From: Bacteroidales bacterium
Lineage (GTDB): Bacteria > Bacteroidota > Bacteroidia > Bacteroidales > Paludibacteraceae
NCBI GenBank assembly: GCA_004557405.1
Contig: SFDZ01000004.1
Location: 1 to 64,000 of the forward strand
Length of the DNA: 64,000 bases
Reading direction: 5' to 3'
Part shown: positions 25,994 to 34,700 of the stretch, piece by piece
Numbering within the stretch: the first letter of the stretch is position 1
How the letters are laid out: every line of letters starts with the position of its first letter
Translations under genes and position numbers: made by a program
Notes under the pieces: model-generated
Told to the model about the DNA's origin: nothing
The model's input: only the letters and a program-made list of their open reading frames with translations
The model's database searches: none

Positions 25994-28084
25994 TTATCTT
26001 AATTCCAATACAACTGTTTGGCCGCGCCGAGCAACACTGCCGGCCTCGACCGACTGTTGCGCCACACTGCCACGCCCATACATCTGCACACGCAAGCCCA
26101 CTTTTTCCATCAAATAGACAGCATCTGTGGCGCCCATACCCACGACATTCGGCACCGTTTGGTCTGACACCTTCAGCGATTTCAGCATCAACTGATCGGT
26201 GCCATTTGCCTTACTCCAAGCCGTCGAGCCACCCGTCCACGCCACGTCCAACTCGTCGAGAGCCTCCGTTATCGATGTCGTCAAACCATCTTTCACCATC
26301 GGGACGGTGTTGCATGGCGCATCCGGCGACAAATGTTGTTTTTCGGTTCGCAAATAGATGCGTTCGGCAATTTGGCGGGCTACCGGTCCACACATCGTAC
26401 CGGCATCGGCCGGTTCCACCGGTTTGCGCATCACCACAATCAGCGAATATTTCGGTTTGTCGGCCGGGAAATAGCCACAAAACGTTATCTGATGCCGCAC
26501 CGGCGCATTTTTCCAATATTCTATCTGCGCCGTGCCCGTCTTGCCGGCCAAAGCCACCACCGACGAATTGGCTCTACGAGCGGTGCCATCGGTTACGACA
26601 GCCCGCAGCATCATACGAATGTCGCGCAACGTGCGCGAAGAGCAAATTTTCGAATTGACAGTTTCGGTCTTAAACGAATCAAACACACGCCCATTCTGCC
26701 CAATCGACTTCACCAACATCGGTTTGACATACTTGCCATCGTTGGCAATGGCGTTGTAAAAAGCCAACGTATAGATGGGCGGCATACCCGTTTCGTAGCC
26801 TATCGACATCCACGGCAAGGTCGTTTTCGACCAACGCACACCGGCGTCGTTCGGGTGACGCACATCGGGCGAAGGGGTCTTCACGAGGTCGAATTCGAGC
26901 GGCTTGCCGACGCCCATTTTGTACAGTGCATCGACAAAATCGCCCGGTTTGTCTTTATAGTAATCATCAATGACGCGCGACATGCCGATATTCGACGATT
27001 TGGCAAACACTTCCGTCATAGTCAGTACGCCATTGGCGTGCGAATCGGTCATTTTGCGACCATACATCACCCACTCGCCGTCGCCTGTGTTGATTTTGTC
27101 GTCCGGCTTGACAATGTTGTTTTCCAACGCCACCATCATCGACATTGTCTTAAAGGTCGAACCCGGCTCCGGTCGCGAATAAAACAGTATATCGTCCGTT
27201 TCGGCATACACGCCCGGCGACACACGACTCATATTCACGCACGCCTTCAACTCGCCCGTAGCCACTTCCATTACAGCCACGCAGCCCTGCTCGGCGCTGA
27301 ACCGCTTCAGTTGTTCCACAAACGCGCTCTCGGCAATATCCTGTATCTCGATGTCGATGGTAGTGGTAACATCCAAACCATCTTCAGGCTCAATTATCGG
27401 CACATAAGCAGCATAACTGCCCAAATGCTGATACTGTCCCAAACCGGGTGTTCCGCGCAGCACCGAATCGAAAGCCAACTCCAAACCACTTGCGCCACCC
27501 TTTTCGGATTGACCGTAAATGCTGCCAATGGTGCGCGATGCCAACGACCCAAACGGTTTGATACGGCGCACATATTTTTCGGATATCAGACCGCCACGCA
27601 TCTGCCCCTTGCGGAACAACGGAAACTGCTGCAACTCTTTCAAATCGTTATACGAAATCTGCTGCGGATAGAGCGGCAACCGACGTGCTTTTTTGACACT
27701 TTTGCTTTGGTGCGCCTGCATAATCATGCGCTTGTACTCTGCCGGCGTGCGGTCGCCAAACTTCTGCGACAGACACCAAGCCAACGAGTCGATCTCCTCG
27801 CGCAGATGCCGCCCGCCGTTCGCCTTCAGATATTCGGTTTGCGTATCCATATACACCCGATAGAATGGCACCGTGCTAGCCATCAGTTTGCCATCGTACG
27901 AATAGATATTGCCACGCGTAGCCACAATCTCCCGATTCGGAGTCTTTTTGTCCAACTCCAGCAATTCGTCGCGCTTAACAGTCTGGATAATAAACATTTT
28001 ACCCACAACCAACACGAAAAGCACAACCATAATCACATAGATAATGGCCATACGAAACACTATCGGTTTTTTACTCTTCGGCAT
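25994..28084 (-). CDS. ftsI: Septal penicillin-binding transpeptidase FtsI (PBP3) with a C-terminal PASTA domain
   Basis: A 696-residue class B penicillin-binding protein. One N-terminal membrane helix (FRMAIIYVIMVVLFVLVVGK) precedes the dimerisation domain. The transpeptidase motifs are intact: STFK (about 309-312, nucleophile Ser), SSN (about 363-365) and KTGT (about 515-518). The last 60 residues form a PASTA domain (QTVPNVVGMGATDAVYLMEK), common in Bacteroidota FtsI but absent from E. coli. The protein cross-links septal peptidoglycan with FtsW as polymerase. I place the start at 28084 because GGAG lies upstream and the sequence MPKSKKPIVF fits a cytoplasmic tail. A start at 28114 is also possible. 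Confidence 0.93.
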   Translation of the reverse strand: MPKSKKPIVFRMAIIYVIMVVLFVLVVGKMFIIQTVKRDELLELDKKTPNREIVATRGNIYSYDGKLMASTVPFYRVYMDTQTEYLKANGGRHLREEIDSLAWCLSQKFGDRTPAEYKRMIMQAHQSKSVKKARRLPLYPQQISYNDLKELQQFPLFRKGQMRGGLISEKYVRRIKPFGSLASRTIGSIYGQSEKGGASGLELAFDSVLRGTPGLGQYQHLGSYAAYVPIIEPEDGLDVTTTIDIEIQDIAESAFVEQLKRFSAEQGCVAVMEVATGELKACVNMSRVSPGVYAETDDILFYSRPEPGSTFKTMSMMVALENNIVKPDDKINTGDGEWVMYGRKMTDSHANGVLTMTEVFAKSSNIGMSRVIDDYYKDKPGDFVDALYKMGVGKPLEFDLVKTPSPDVRHPNDAGVRWSKTTLPWMSIGYETGMPPIYTLAFYNAIANDGKYVKPMLVKSIGQNGRVFDSFKTETVNSKICSSRTLRDIRMMLRAVVTDGTARRANSSVVALAGKTGTAQIEYWKNAPVRHQITFCGYFPADKPKYSLIVVMRKPVEPADAGTMCGPVARQIAERIYLRTEKQHLSPDAPCNTVPMVKDGLTTSITEALDELDVAWTGGSTAWSKANGTDQLMLKSLKVSDQTVPNVVGMGATDAVYLMEKVGLRVQMYGRGSVAQQSVEAGSVARRGQTVVLELR

Positions 28085-28118
28085 CTTTTTTTCTACTCCG
28101 GCAAAGCGAAACAAAAAA

Positions 28119-28478
28119 TTACTCTATCTCGACGGCAGGCTCGCGAGGCAACTGCAACGCGCTACCCTGCTCCTGCAATTTATTCACCACACACGATTGG
28201 CGGCTCACCTGCATCAACTCTTTCGACAACAACAACGATGTATTTTTCACATCGACCAACTCTTTTTTCAGCGTTTCAACACGACGCAAATCGGCCTCGT
28301 GCGCGAACCTATTATATACAAGCAACAACGACAGCAGCACCAGCATCACGCCATAGAGCACCTGCCGACGCACAAAATCGCGCTCGAGCACATCGCCCGA
28401 CGTAATTTCGCGCCAACTCACATGCGGGCGCTCAGCCCAACCGCGCGACAACTTCACTTTCAAATCCTTCAACGACAT
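28119..28478 (-). CDS. ftsL: Cell division protein FtsL-like
   Basis: A 119-residue bitopic protein: a cytoplasmic N-terminus with Trp-rich WAERPHVSWREITSGDVLERDFV, one membrane helix (VLYGVMLVLLSLLLVYNRF) and a coiled-coil-like periplasmic tail (RRVETLKKELVDVKNTSLLLSKELMQVSRQSCVV). This is the FtsL layout used in the Bacteroidota FtsLB-type scaffold. Sequence identity is low across the family, so the call depends on topology and on position between rsmH and ftsI (gap of 3 nt to rsmH). Confidence 0.85.
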   Translation of the reverse strand: MSLKDLKVKLSRGWAERPHVSWREITSGDVLERDFVRRQVLYGVMLVLLSLLLVYNRFAHEADLRRVETLKKELVDVKNTSLLLSKELMQVSRQSCVVNKLQEQGSALQLPREPAVEIE

Positions 28479-28481
28479 TGC

Positions 28482-29387
28482 TTATTCTCCCACACGTTCG
28501 GCCACACGCAGTTTGGCACTGCGCGCACGCGGATTCTCGGCCACCTCTTCGGCCGAAGCCACCAACACCTTATTATTAACCGCCGCAAATGGCGCCATCA
28601 TATTGCCATAAAAATCGCGCTCGCCGCGACCATCGCAACTGCCCGTTTTAACGAAATTCTTCACCAAACGATCTTCGAGCGAATGATACGTCAGCACCGC
28701 CAGCCGCCCGCCGGGGCGCAACACTTCGGCCGTCTGCACCAACAACGCACGCAATGCACCCATCTCGTCGTTCACCTCGATGCGCAACGCCTGAAACACC
28801 TTAGCCGCCTCTTTCTTGTCGCGCTCGCGCGGGAAAAACGGCCGCACCACTTCGAGCAACTGCGCCACAGTAGCAATCGGAGCCGCAACACGCGCCGCCA
28901 CCACCGCGCCGGCAATACGACGCGCCTGACGCAACTCGCCATAATAAAAAAACACATCGGCCAAACGCGCCTCGTCGTAACTATTCAGCACATCGGCCGC
29001 CGTGAGCAACGCCCGCCGATTCATGCGCATATCCAACGCTGCATCGAAACGGAACGAAAAGCCACGTTGTTCATCATCGAAATGATGCGACGACACGCCC
29101 AAATCAGCCAGCACACCATCGACCTTATCCACGCCGTAATAGCGCAAAAAATTCTTCAAGTAACGAAAATTACCACGCACAAATGTAAACCGCTCATCGT
29201 CGAACGCATTGGCTGCGGCATCCAAATCCTGATCGAAACTCAAAAGCCGCCCATGCGCACCAAGTTGCGACAGAATGGCACGCGAATGACCGCCGCCACC
29301 AAACGTCGCATCGACATACACACCATCAGGTTTGATACACAAACCATCGAGCGTTTCGGTCAACATCACAGGCACATGATACTCCAT
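28482..29387 (-). CDS. rsmH: 16S rRNA (cytosine1402-N4)-methyltransferase RsmH
   Basis: A 301-residue AdoMet-dependent methyltransferase (formerly MraW) modifying C1402 in the ribosomal P site. It begins MEYHVPVMLTETLDGL. The AdoMet-binding segment is YVDATFGGGGHSRAIL and further landmarks are VDGVLADLGVSSHHFDDEQRGFSFRFD and LTYHSLEDRLVKNF. The start at 29387 follows GAGGAG by a suitable distance. An in-frame ATG at 29405 overlaps the mraZ stop. It is second in the division cluster. Confidence 0.95.
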   Translation of the reverse strand: MEYHVPVMLTETLDGLCIKPDGVYVDATFGGGGHSRAILSQLGAHGRLLSFDQDLDAAANAFDDERFTFVRGNFRYLKNFLRYYGVDKVDGVLADLGVSSHHFDDEQRGFSFRFDAALDMRMNRRALLTAADVLNSYDEARLADVFFYYGELRQARRIAGAVVAARVAAPIATVAQLLEVVRPFFPRERDKKEAAKVFQALRIEVNDEMGALRALLVQTAEVLRPGGRLAVLTYHSLEDRLVKNFVKTGSCDGRGERDFYGNMMAPFAAVNNKVLVASAEEVAENPRARSAKLRVAERVGE

Positions 29388-29397
29388 TCGCAACTCC

Positions 29398-29862
29398 TCA
29401 ATCATTTACCGACGGCCGCTTCATCATTTTAGCCGACAGACGTTTAGCAAATTCGGCCGACGACATGCGCGACTGTTCATACGCCGCTTTGTCCCACACA
29501 GCCATACGATCCAACATACCCACAAACAGCACCGACGACGACGCGCCAATCTGCTGCAAATAACGTTTAGGCAGCAACACGCGCCCCTGCGCATCGATGT
29601 CGAGCCACTCAGCATCGGACACAAACTGCATCAGCAGCATCTGATCCTCGGGATTCCACTCGTCCAACTTCTCCTTAAAATCGGCCACCTTGCGATTCCA
29701 AACTCCCTCGGGATACAACACCAGACAGGCATTGTCCGGGTCGATGCGCATCACAAGGCGCTCGCGCTCAGCCTCAGGAAGCAATTTACGATACGCCGAA
29801 GGCACAAAAACACGCCCCTTGGCATCCAATTTCGCTTCGCTATTTCCAATAAATGTCGACAT
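29398..29862 (-). CDS. mraZ: Transcriptional regulator MraZ
   Basis: A 154-residue protein with two swapped-hairpin AbrB-like (SpoVT/MraZ) domains, seen as LDAKGRVFVPSAYRKLLP and IDAQGRVLLPKRYLQQIG. MraZ forms ring-shaped oligomers that bind tandem TGGGN boxes upstream of its own gene and repress the division cluster. Two such boxes are present at 29911-29926. It is the first gene of the cluster that runs to yqeY. It is slightly longer than the E. coli protein through a C-terminal tail. Confidence 0.94.
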   Translation of the reverse strand: MSTFIGNSEAKLDAKGRVFVPSAYRKLLPEAERERLVMRIDPDNACLVLYPEGVWNRKVADFKEKLDEWNPEDQMLLMQFVSDAEWLDIDAQGRVLLPKRYLQQIGASSSVLFVGMLDRMAVWDKAAYEQSRMSSAEFAKRLSAKMMKRPSVND

Positions 29863-29886
29863 TTTTGCATACTAATTATTCGGGTG

Positions 29887-29894
29887 TAAAGTTA
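29887..29894 (-). promoter_or_regulatory. Probable -7 box of the mraZ promoter
   Basis: On the minus strand TAACTTTA (29894-29887) is one base from the TAnnTTTG consensus and lies 25 nt before the mraZ ATG. No good TTG is found 19-21 nt upstream. The MraZ boxes occupy that position. Confidence 0.45.
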
Positions 29895-29910
29895 CAACAA
29901 TTTTTCAATT

Positions 29911-29926
29911 CCCCACACTTCCCCAC
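29911..29926 (-). promoter_or_regulatory. MraZ operator: two tandem GTGGGG boxes
   Basis: On the minus strand GTGGGG occurs at 29926-29921 and 29916-29911, a 10-nt period. That is the spacing of MraZ boxes (TGGGN repeats separated by about 5 nt). They overlap the expected -33 region of the mraZ promoter, which suits autorepression. Binding is inferred from the known family. Confidence 0.6.
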
Positions 29927-30162
29927 CAATAAACTTATCAACAGCCTTTTAGACGAAAATCAACAGAAATCGACAACTTTTCAACAACTAATCAACACCT
30001 CAAAAGAAATCATAACAAACTATCAATCAATCGAAAACAAAACAAGCAGCATCGAGATGGTTGAAAGTGGGGAATTTTTCGCCATCGACAGTGAAAACAA
30101 CCACCCAAACACGCTGCATGCACAAAATTGCACATCGACATTAAACTTTTTTATAAAAACCT
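29927..30162. other. AT-rich intergenic region between the divergent mraZ and infC genes
   Basis: The full gap is about 400 nt and contains the MraZ boxes and mraZ promoter on one side and the infC promoter (30163-30193) on the other. In between I see only AT-rich sequence with a low-complexity open frame. No gene is supported. Confidence 0.5.
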
Positions 30163-30193
30163 TTTGCCATACAAAAAAAATGTCGTACTTTTG
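30163..30193 (+). promoter_or_regulatory. Promoter of the infC-rpmI-rplT operon
   Basis: TTTG (30163-30166), a 19-nt spacer and TACTTTTG (30186-30193) match the Bacteroidota consensus. The predicted leader before the infC start is about 70 nt. Confidence 0.7.
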
Positions 30194-30267
30194 CAGATTG
30201 AAAACAAAACGCATTATTTCACCGTCGAAAGCGCGCAGCCGCCGTAGGCAAAACAAAATGTAACACA

Positions 30268-30801
30268 TTGGCTATCAAGAAAAAAGACGAAGACCAGCAC
30301 CGTATTAACGAACAAATTCGCGGCGTGCGCGAAGTTCGTTTGGTGGGCGACAATGTCGCAATAGGCATCTATCCCATAGAAAAAGCGTTGGCTATGGCCG
30401 ACGATCAGGAACTCGACCTTGTCGAAATTTCGCCAAATGCGCAACCGCCGGTCTGCAAGATTATCGACTACCAAAAATTTCTGTATCAACAGAAGAAACG
30501 CGAGAAAGAGTTGAAGGCCAAGACGGTGAAAATGGACGTAAAAGAGATTCGTTTCGGGCCGCAAACCGACGACCACGACTACAATTTCAAGTTGAAACAT
30601 GCGCAAGAGTTCATCAAAGACGGCAACAAAGTGAAAGCCTACGTCTTTTTCAAAGGGCGGTCGATTCTGTTCAAGGAGCAAGGCGAAGTGCTGCTGCTGC
30701 GGTTTGCCAACGACTTGGCCGAGATTGCAAAAGTCGATTCGCTGCCGACGCTCGAAGGTAAACGCATGATTATAATGCTGTCGCCAAAAAGTAAAAAATG
30801 A
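30268..30801 (+). CDS. infC: Translation initiation factor IF-3
   Basis: A 177-residue IF-3. The N-terminal domain contains RINEQIRGVREVRLVGDNV and LVEISPNAQPPVCKIIDYQKFLYQ; the C-terminal domain has EIRFGPQTDDHDYNFKLKHAQEFIKDGNKVKAYVFFKGR. It monitors the start codon and initiator tRNA on the 30S subunit. The first usable codon is TTG at 30268: no ATG or GTG exists in frame between the upstream TGA at 30199 and the conserved RINEQ core. A rare start codon is the known basis of IF-3 autoregulation in E. coli (AUU there), so the same logic may apply. The gene leads the classical infC-rpmI-rplT operon. Confidence 0.93.
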   Translation: MAIKKKDEDQHRINEQIRGVREVRLVGDNVAIGIYPIEKALAMADDQELDLVEISPNAQPPVCKIIDYQKFLYQQKKREKELKAKTVKMDVKEIRFGPQTDDHDYNFKLKHAQEFIKDGNKVKAYVFFKGRSILFKEQGEVLLLRFANDLAEIAKVDSLPTLEGKRMIIMLSPKSKK

Positions 30802-30837
30802 CACTTTTTATTCATTAACTAAAATTATATTACTGAA

Positions 30838-31035
30838 ATGCCTAAATTGAAGACTAATTCCGGTGCCAAAAAGAGGTTCGCCCTTACCGGAACAGGAAAA
30901 ATCAAACGTAAACACGCTTTCAAAAGTCACATTTTGACGAAGAAAACGCTGAAACAAAAACGCAATCTGACACACACCGGCCTCGTTAGCCGCGTGGACG
31001 CCAAAAGCGTTAAAGCGTTGCTCGCCAACCATTAA
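30838..31035 (+). CDS. rpmI: 50S ribosomal protein L35
   Basis: A 65-residue basic ribosomal protein (MPKLKTNSGAKKRFALTGTG start, KRKHAFKSHILTKKTLKQKRNL core). It binds 23S rRNA in the large subunit. It lies between infC and rplT as in nearly all bacteria. Confidence 0.96.
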   Translation: MPKLKTNSGAKKRFALTGTGKIKRKHAFKSHILTKKTLKQKRNLTHTGLVSRVDAKSVKALLANH

Positions 31036-31131
31036 ACTTTAAGTAAAGCGAAAATTAACATTAGTGATTAACCGAATGTTCAGCCCCGCAAGATTCCGAT
31101 GGAACGCTAACATTCAAAAAACAAAAAAATT

Positions 31132-31485
31132 ATGCCAAGATCAGTAAATCACGTCGCCTCGAGAGCGAAACGTAAAAGAATTCTGAAACTCACACGCGGT
31201 TACTTCGGAGCCCGCCGCAACGTTTGGACCGTTGCCAAAAACACTTGGGAGAAAGGTTTGCTCTATGCTTACCGCGACCGCAAAAACAAAAAACGCAACT
31301 TCCGTGCTTTGTGGATTCAGCGTATCAACGCTGCCGCCCGCTTGGAAGGTTTGTCGTATTCGCAACTGATGGGTGCGTTGCACAAAGCAGGCATCGCCAT
31401 GAACCGCAAGGTGTTGGCCGACCTCGCCATGAACCACCCGGAAGCATTCAAAGCGATTGTAAAACAAGCAGCCAACGCCAAATAA
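31132..31485 (+). CDS. rplT: 50S ribosomal protein L20
   Basis: A 117-residue ribosomal protein L20 (MPRSVNHVASRAKRKRILKL; GYFGARRNVWTVAKNTWEKGLLYAYRDRKNKKRNFR; LWIQRINAAARLEGLSYSQLM). It binds 23S rRNA early in 50S assembly and in several bacteria represses its own operon through the mRNA leader. The 96-nt gap after rpmI could hold such a site, but I could not identify a convincing rRNA mimic. A strong terminator follows at 31513-31544. Confidence 0.96.
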   Translation: MPRSVNHVASRAKRKRILKLTRGYFGARRNVWTVAKNTWEKGLLYAYRDRKNKKRNFRALWIQRINAAARLEGLSYSQLMGALHKAGIAMNRKVLADLAMNHPEAFKAIVKQAANAK

Positions 31486-31512
31486 ACAGGCGCTGACAAG
31501 CAAACAACATGC

Positions 31513-31544
31513 AGTCCACTCCACAACGGGGTGGACTTTTTTTT
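31513..31544 (+). terminator. Intrinsic terminator of the infC-rpmI-rplT operon
   Basis: Stem arms GTCCACTCC and GGGGTGGAC (one T-G wobble) enclose an ACAAC loop and are followed by eight T residues. It separates the ribosomal operon from the cas9 promoter that begins about 10 nt later. Confidence 0.9.
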
Positions 31545-31554
31545 GTATGCACTA

Positions 31555-31585
31555 TTGACAGCGACACAAAATTTTTATATATTTG
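31555..31585 (+). promoter_or_regulatory. Promoter of cas9
   Basis: TTG (31555-31557), exactly 20 nt, TATATTTG (31578-31585). Transcription should start near 31592 and give a leader of about 170 nt before the cas9 ATG. That leader contains the full complement of the tracrRNA candidate encoded on the other strand. Confidence 0.75.
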
Positions 31586-31636
31586 CACATTGAAAACAAA
31601 ACTCCAAAATCATGATTTTTTTTTGAAAAAGAGAGC

Positions 31637-31718
31637 AAAAAAAATCCCCCACGGAGTACGCGGGGGTAAGATACTCTTCGGCTTATAGCCTTATTGTGAA
31701 AAGTCTCTCTTTGTATCT
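31637..31718 (-). ncRNA. tracrRNA candidate 1, antisense to the cas9 5' leader
   Basis: Minus-strand RNA of about 80 nt. The anti-repeat (31717-31693) reads GATACAAA, then GAGAGAC, then TTTTCACAAT. It pairs with the two ends of the CRISPR repeat (8 bp with UUUGUAUC, about 8 bp with GUUGUGAA) with an internal bulge. GAGAG additionally pairs with the CUCUC of the variant repeats. AATAAGGCTATAAGCC follows, a nexus-like hairpin comparable to the AAUAAGGCUAGUCC of S. pyogenes tracrRNA. The 3' terminator pairs CCCCCGCG with CGTGGGGG around TACTC (31666-31646) and ends in eight U. In the free RNA GTATCTT (31674-31668) could pair with AAGATAC (31719-31713) and mask the anti-repeat. The 5' end is inferred from the promoter. 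Confidence 0.8.
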
Positions 31719-31724
31719 TCGGTG

Positions 31725-31755
31725 CAAAGGTACGCTAATTTTTAATACCGACCAA
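31725..31755 (-). promoter_or_regulatory. Promoter of tracrRNA candidate 1
   Basis: On the minus strand TTG (31755-31753), 20 nt, TACCTTTG (31732-31725). The anti-repeat begins about 8 nt after the -7 box. The -33 element ends only 6 nt from the cas9 start codon, so this promoter lies wholly within the cas9 leader. Confidence 0.75.
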
Positions 31756-31760
31756 ATAAT

Positions 31761-34700
31761 ATGAGCAAAATTTTAGGACTTGATTTAGGAACGAACTCTA
31801 TTGGGCTTGCCATTCGCGACACTGACAATGGAAAAAATTTAGAGGAACAACTTGAGAGATTTGCCGTAACACGTTTCAAGTCGGGCGTGGGGAATGGGCA
31901 AAGCGGCGAATTTTCTTACGCAGCAGAGCGCACAAGCCATCGTTCACCGCGGCGCTTGTATCAGGCGCGGAAATACCGCATTTGGGCGACCTTGAAAATT
32001 CTGATTGAATACGGATATTGTCCTTTGTCGATGGATGATTTAGAGAAATGGAGCAAATACGACAAAGCGAAAGGACTGAAACGCCAATATCCGGTTAACG
32101 CCGAAAAATTTGAACAATGGGTTCGATTGGATTTTGACGGTGATGGCGACATCAAATATAGCAGTCCGTTTCAACTGCGTGCCGAATTGATGGAAAAGCA
32201 GTTCGATTTCAGTAATGAAACCGACCGATTTAAGTTGGGGCGTGCCTTGTACCACATTGCACAACGACGCGGATTTAGAAGCAGCAAGGGCGAAACTATA
32301 AAAGAACAGGAGCAAGCCGAAATCGATGCCAATCTTGAAAATGAAATTGACCTTTCGACAGAGTTGAAAAAATCGGAAGAAAAGAAATCGGGCAAGTTGG
32401 TTTCTTACATGAAAGAACACAATCTGCCAACTATCGGTTGTGCATTTCACCACTTGGAAAAATCCGGCATACGTGTTCGCAACAGCGAATATCAAGCCGT
32501 GCGCTCGCAATATAAAGACGAAATAACAGCCATTTTCAGTTTTCAAAACGGGCTAAACATTGATAGCGATTTTTATAAACGCATCATTAGCGAAAAGAAA
32601 AATGAAGGCACCATTTTCTACAAACGCCCATTGCGTTCTCAAAAAGGTTTAGTAGGCAAATGTACATTAGAGCCTAAAAAAGCGCGCTGCCCAATTAGTC
32701 ATCCCGAATTTGAAAAGTTCCGTGCATGGTGTTTCATCAACAATATTCAATATCGGAAAACCACTGATGACGATTGGCAAAATTTGACAATGGAACAAAA
32801 GCAGAAATTGTATCAAGATAAATTCTTGCGTACCAAAAGTCATTTCAAATTTCAAGAAATCAGAGAGTGGATTGAAAAAGAGATTAAAGACGACACACGC
32901 GCATACATATTGGAATATACACAGAAAAAGGAAATGCGCACAATCAACCACAAGGACAATACAAGTGTGTCCGGTTGTCCGATTACCGGCAGATTAAGAA
33001 ATCTGTTTGGCGAAAATTGGGAGCAATGGACTTTGCAAACAAGCCACGAACGCGCAAACCACAAAACAGGAGAAATCCATACCATAACATACGATATTCA
33101 TGACGTTTGGCACGTTTGCTTTTCGTTTGATGAACCGGAATTTGTGGAAGAATTTGCGAGAAACGAACTGAATTTTGATGCTCAACAAACCAAACAACTT
33201 GTTTCTGTTTGGGGCGCAATAGCACAAGGATATGCTATGTTGAGTCTGAAAGCAATCCGCAATATCAATCGGTTTTTACTGAAAGGCTTGATTTACACGG
33301 ACGCTGTGCTATTAGCAAAACTGCCCGAAATTTTTGGTGATAAATGGTCGGAAAATGAAAACGATGTTGTAGCACAAATAGACGACATAATTGCACAAAA
33401 CAGAGAGGAAAAACAGATATACAACATCGCTAATGCGCTGATTTCCAATTACAAATCCCTTGATTATGATGACGAGTTACAATATAACGAAAAATTTGCC
33501 GAACACGATTATCAATATGAGTTGCAGCCGTCGGACTACGACGATGTAAAAAAAGTAACGATTGAAGCCATTGGCGAAAAGACGTGGGCAAACAAAACAG
33601 AAGCAGAGCAAAATGATATTTTGTCAAAGGTTGCAGCACTCTACCAACAATTTTTCTTTTCGCAAGAACGCGATTATTTCCATTTACCAAAATTGGCAGA
33701 TGCTTTAGCAAAATATTTGAGCAAACGATTTGCATTCCTAAGCGAAAAAAGTCTGAGTAAAATCTATCATCCCTCCATGATAGCATATTACGCACCGGCA
33801 AAAGAACAAAGAATAGAAGACGGGCGTTATATCAAATTGCTGGGCAGTCCGGTGATTGGTGCGTTGAAAAACCCGATGGCAATGCGCGTGTTACACACTT
33901 TGCGCCGACAAATCAACTATATGCTAAAAAACGGGTTTATTGACGAAGACACACGCATAGTTGTGGAAACAGCCCGCGAACTAAACGATGCAAATTGGCG
34001 TTGGGCTATCGAAACCTACCAAGAAGAACGAGAAAAAGAAAACAAAGAGTTTGAAAAAATAATCAAAGAATACGATTCGCAACGCAATATCACACACGAA
34101 GACCTTGACAAAGTACGGCTTTTGGCAGAGCAATACGACATTCCGGAACAAGGAGAAATACCTAACGACACCCCAAAAAGCAAAAAGAAAAAGGAAAAAA
34201 TCGAAAAGGCTAATCCTTACAAAAAAGATATTGCTAAATATCGTTTATGGCTCGAACAAGGATGCCGGTGTATTTATACCGGTAACCCAATCAATATGGG
34301 AACCTTGTTTGGCGACAACCAAGTTGATTTAGAGCATACCATTCCACGGAGCATTTCGTTCGACAATTCGCTTGCTAACCTCACGGTTTGCGAGGCTCAT
34401 TTCAATCGTACCGTGAAAAAGAATCAAATTCCGGCACAATTACAAAATTATGACGAAATTTTGGGGCGCATCCAACCTTGGATAAAAAAAGTGGAAACGC
34501 TTAATAACAACATCGAATATTGGACAGCACAATCAAAACGAGCACAAGATAAAACCAGAAAGGACTACTGCATTCGCCAACGCCACCTTTGGGAACTCGA
34601 ATTGGACTATTGGCAAAAGAAAGTAAATGCGTTTACAACGAAAGAAGTTACAAGCGGATTCCGAAACAGCCAACTAAACGACACGCGCATCATTACAAAA

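Noticed and set aside
29935..29943. DnaA-box-like TTATCAACA before mraZ
   Set aside because: A single site one base from consensus in AT-rich sequence; no cluster, dnaA or dnaN nearby, so no support for an origin.
31036..31131. L20 autoregulatory leader between rpmI and rplT
   Set aside because: The gap could hold one, but I could not find a convincing pseudoknot or 23S rRNA mimic by eye.
31646..31666. C/G-rich hairpin in the cas9 leader as a terminator or attenuator of cas9
   Set aside because: On the plus strand no T-run follows the stem; the T-run lies on the minus strand, so it belongs to the tracrRNA candidate.
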